Shown here one piece after another: positions 63,014 to 64,000 of a DNA stretch of 64,000 nt (position 1 is its first letter; each line of letters begins with the position of its first letter). The position numbers and the translations under genes are program-made. The notes beneath the pieces were generated by a model. The model did no database searches, was not told the origin of the DNA, and was given only the letters and a program-made list of their open reading frames with translations. Source of the DNA: Halorientalis marina (GTDB lineage: Archaea > Halobacteriota > Halobacteria > Halobacteriales > Haloarculaceae); the NCBI RefSeq assembly GCF_023028345.1, contig NZ_CP095487.1:2418001-2482000 (forward strand), given 5' to 3'.

Positions 63014-63409
63014 TCAGCGGTTCGCTCGGGCGACGAGGAGGGTGCCCAGCCAGAGGAGGTAGATGGCGGCGATCGTCACCCCGACGCCCGCCATGAACGG
63101 CGTCCACTCGTAGTAGCCGAGCGCGTTCGCGACGACGAGCGACGGGAACACGACCGCCGACGCGATACCGACCGTGCCGATCGTGTTGGCACCAGCCGTG
63201 CGCAGCACTTCGTCGTCGCGTTCGTCGAATCGGACGTCGCCGACCCGCTGGTACGCGACCGCAGCGAGAGCGGCGAGGGCGAACACCCCGACCGCGGCGA
63301 GCTGTCGACCAAGCAGGAGCAGTCCCGTGAATCCGAGCGCCGCGACGATCCATAGCGACACGTATGTCGTCCGCGGCGATCCGATCCGGATGCGTTCAGT
63401 GGTTGTCAT
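63014..63409 (-). CDS. DUF2178 family membrane protein
   Basis: A 131-residue protein with four hydrophobic helices (YVSLWIVAALGFTGLLLLGR, AAVGVFALAALAAVAYQRVG, IGTVGIASAVVFPSLVVANA, GVGVTIAAIYLLWLGTLLVA). Between helices two and three is the conserved RFDERDDEVLRTAG. DUF2178 proteins are partners of XRE regulators in many archaea and bacteria; their function is unknown, possibly sensing membrane state. The gene is first in the operon. Confidence 0.88.
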   Translation of the reverse strand: MTTTERIRIGSPRTTYVSLWIVAALGFTGLLLLGRQLAAVGVFALAALAAVAYQRVGDVRFDERDDEVLRTAGANTIGTVGIASAVVFPSLVVANALGYYEWTPFMAGVGVTIAAIYLLWLGTLLVARANR

Positions 63410-63430
63410 GGGTGTGGGAACGCGAGCTAT

Positions 63431-63464
63431 TGTAAAGCTCGCTTTACAGTAAAGTGTACTTTAC
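63431..63464. promoter_or_regulatory. Twin palindromic operators of the XRE/DUF2178 operon
   Basis: TGTAAAGC-TC-GCTTTACA at 63431-63448 and GTAAAGT-GT-ACTTTAC at 63449-63464 are perfect palindromes with centres 17 bp apart. The first covers the region expected for the TATA box of the gene starting at 63409, so binding there would block transcription. The sites fit a dimeric XRE repressor. Confidence 0.75.
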
Positions 63465-63549
63465 ACCTACTAATAAAGCTGGCGGTCGTGTGAACGCCCC
63501 GCCACAGTGGCGGCCTCGAAGCTAAGGCGCTGGCGGCCGAAGTGCGGAT

Positions 63550-63714
63550 ATGGCCGACGAGACGTTGTGCTGTCGACTCTGTGGGGCGGAGTTGCGCCAG
63601 GACCTCGTGGCGACCGGGCGCCGGGCCTGCTGTCTGAACGCGACGAAAATCGTCGGCGCGTGCCCGGAGCACGGGCCGGTCGGTCCACATCACGCCGTCG
63701 AGGACGGGGAGTGA
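63550..63714 (+). CDS. Small cysteine-rich protein, hypothetical
   Basis: A 54-residue protein starting MADETLCCRLCGAELRQDLV, with CC, CxxC, RACCLN and GACPEHGP: six or more cysteines plus HxxH-like histidines (GPVGPHHAVED). It could bind zinc or another metal. The ATG at 63550 lies about 85 bp from the twin operators, reading the other way. Not recognised; confidence rests on composition and a start near promoter-like sequence. Confidence 0.55.
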   Translation: MADETLCCRLCGAELRQDLVATGRRACCLNATKIVGACPEHGPVGPHHAVEDGE

Positions 63715-63736
63715 ACGGTGTCGGCGGAGACCGGAG

Positions 63737-64000
63737 TCAGGACAGCGGACTGATGTCGTCGACCGGGTGGACCGAGTAGTCCACGGAGACGGTGTCTTTC
63801 GTGGCCCGTATCTTGCCAACGAACGTCGAGATGTCCTCGAGTTGCCCCTCGAGGACGAACAGCTCCATGCAGTAGTGGTTCCCGACGTGGCTGTGGAAGT
63901 TCGAGACGACGAGGTCCTCGTAATCGTGCCGGAGATGCATCATCTTCTCCTCGACGCTCGTCGTCTCGAAGTCGAAGAGGACGGTGACGATAGCCATCAG
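63737..64000 (-). CDS. NikR/CopG-like metal-responsive regulator, N-terminus outside window
   Basis: The frame is open through the last base, so the ribbon-helix-helix N-terminus lies beyond the window. The visible 87 residues are the ACT-like NikR metal domain: [20 protein letters not shown], then [20 protein letters not shown] with the His, His and Cys used for nickel. The end [20 protein letters not shown] is typical for haloarchaeal CopG/NikR proteins. It probably represses metal-uptake genes when metal is bound. Its reading direction is toward the cysteine-rich gene; they are convergent. Confidence 0.88.
   Translation of the reverse strand: MMAIVTVLFDFETTSVEEKMMHLRHDYEDLVVSNFHSHVGNHYCMELFVLEGQLEDISTFVGKIRATKDTVSVDYSVHPVDDISPLS

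Overview
The window is chromosomal DNA from a halophilic archaeon (class Halobacteria). The evidence is consistent across it: very GC-rich coding DNA, strongly acidic proteins, Tat-type lipoproteins, bacterio-opsin-activator (HTH_10) regulators, halocyanin, TbsP, UPF0179, many haloarchaea-only small families, tRNA genes without an encoded CCA, and TATA boxes placed for leaderless transcripts. I see no transposase, integrase, CRISPR array or rRNA. Genus cannot be assigned from what is visible.

Layout. 0-7 kb: end of a PAS/GAF/BAT/HTH_10 regulator, two small signalling-related proteins, a lipoprotein, DUF309, a zinc deacylase, a cupin, UPF0179 and DUF5820. 7.7-15.3 kb: a four-gene operon of two PrkA-type AAA+ kinases, a YeaH/YhbH VWA protein and SpoVR. 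15.3-17.4 kb: an operon of two SipW/TasA-like exported proteins around a signal peptidase. 18-22.5 kb: small regulators, YjbQ, a long-chain acyl-CoA synthetase and Hsp20. 22.5-29.5 kb: an intron-containing tRNA-Glu, an HNH protein and a beta-oxidation cluster (fused 3-hydroxyacyl-CoA dehydrogenase/enoyl-CoA hydratase facing three tandem acyl-CoA dehydrogenases). 29.7-33 kb: CysE, then a halocyanin, sulfite-oxidase-like enzyme and SlyD-like FKBP operon. 33-37.8 kb: a regulator, a DNA glycosylase, and a divergent RimK/RimB-like ligase-protease (frameshifted) with an aspartoacylase-like hydrolase.

38-52 kb: sdhC-sdhD-sdhB followed by tRNA-Leu(CAA). sdhA lies about 10 kb further on, after a lipoprotein, an IMPase, a DUF63 membrane protein, a fused YcaO protein, tbsP, a CHAT-type caspase-like protein and glyA. 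52-56 kb: an SRAP protein, an aberrant tRNA-like locus with a duplicated 3' half, a glutaredoxin, a GlmU-like sugar nucleotidyltransferase and an SDR. 56-61 kb: a frameshifted FAD-linked lactone oxidase joined to a truncated D-threonine aldolase, an SDR, a CBS protein, a phasin-like coiled-coil protein, a 26-bp tandem repeat and a 3-hydroxybutyrate-dehydrogenase-like SDR. 61-64 kb: a small Moco-fold protein, a solute-binding protein, an XRE/DUF2178 pair with twin palindromic operators, and the C-terminal part of a NikR-like regulator.

The clearest working units are the PrkA-YeaH-SpoVR stress module, the SipW-TasA surface-fibre module, the fatty-acid degradation block, a copper/molybdenum sulfur-oxidation operon, and the succinate dehydrogenase genes in two places. 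The least explained loci are the fused YcaO protein, the CHAT protein, the RimK/aspartoacylase pair and the broken tRNA-like locus. Four apparent single-base frameshifts (one at 35.76 kb, three at 56.5-57.5 kb) could be assembly errors; raw reads should be consulted before those genes are called pseudogenes.
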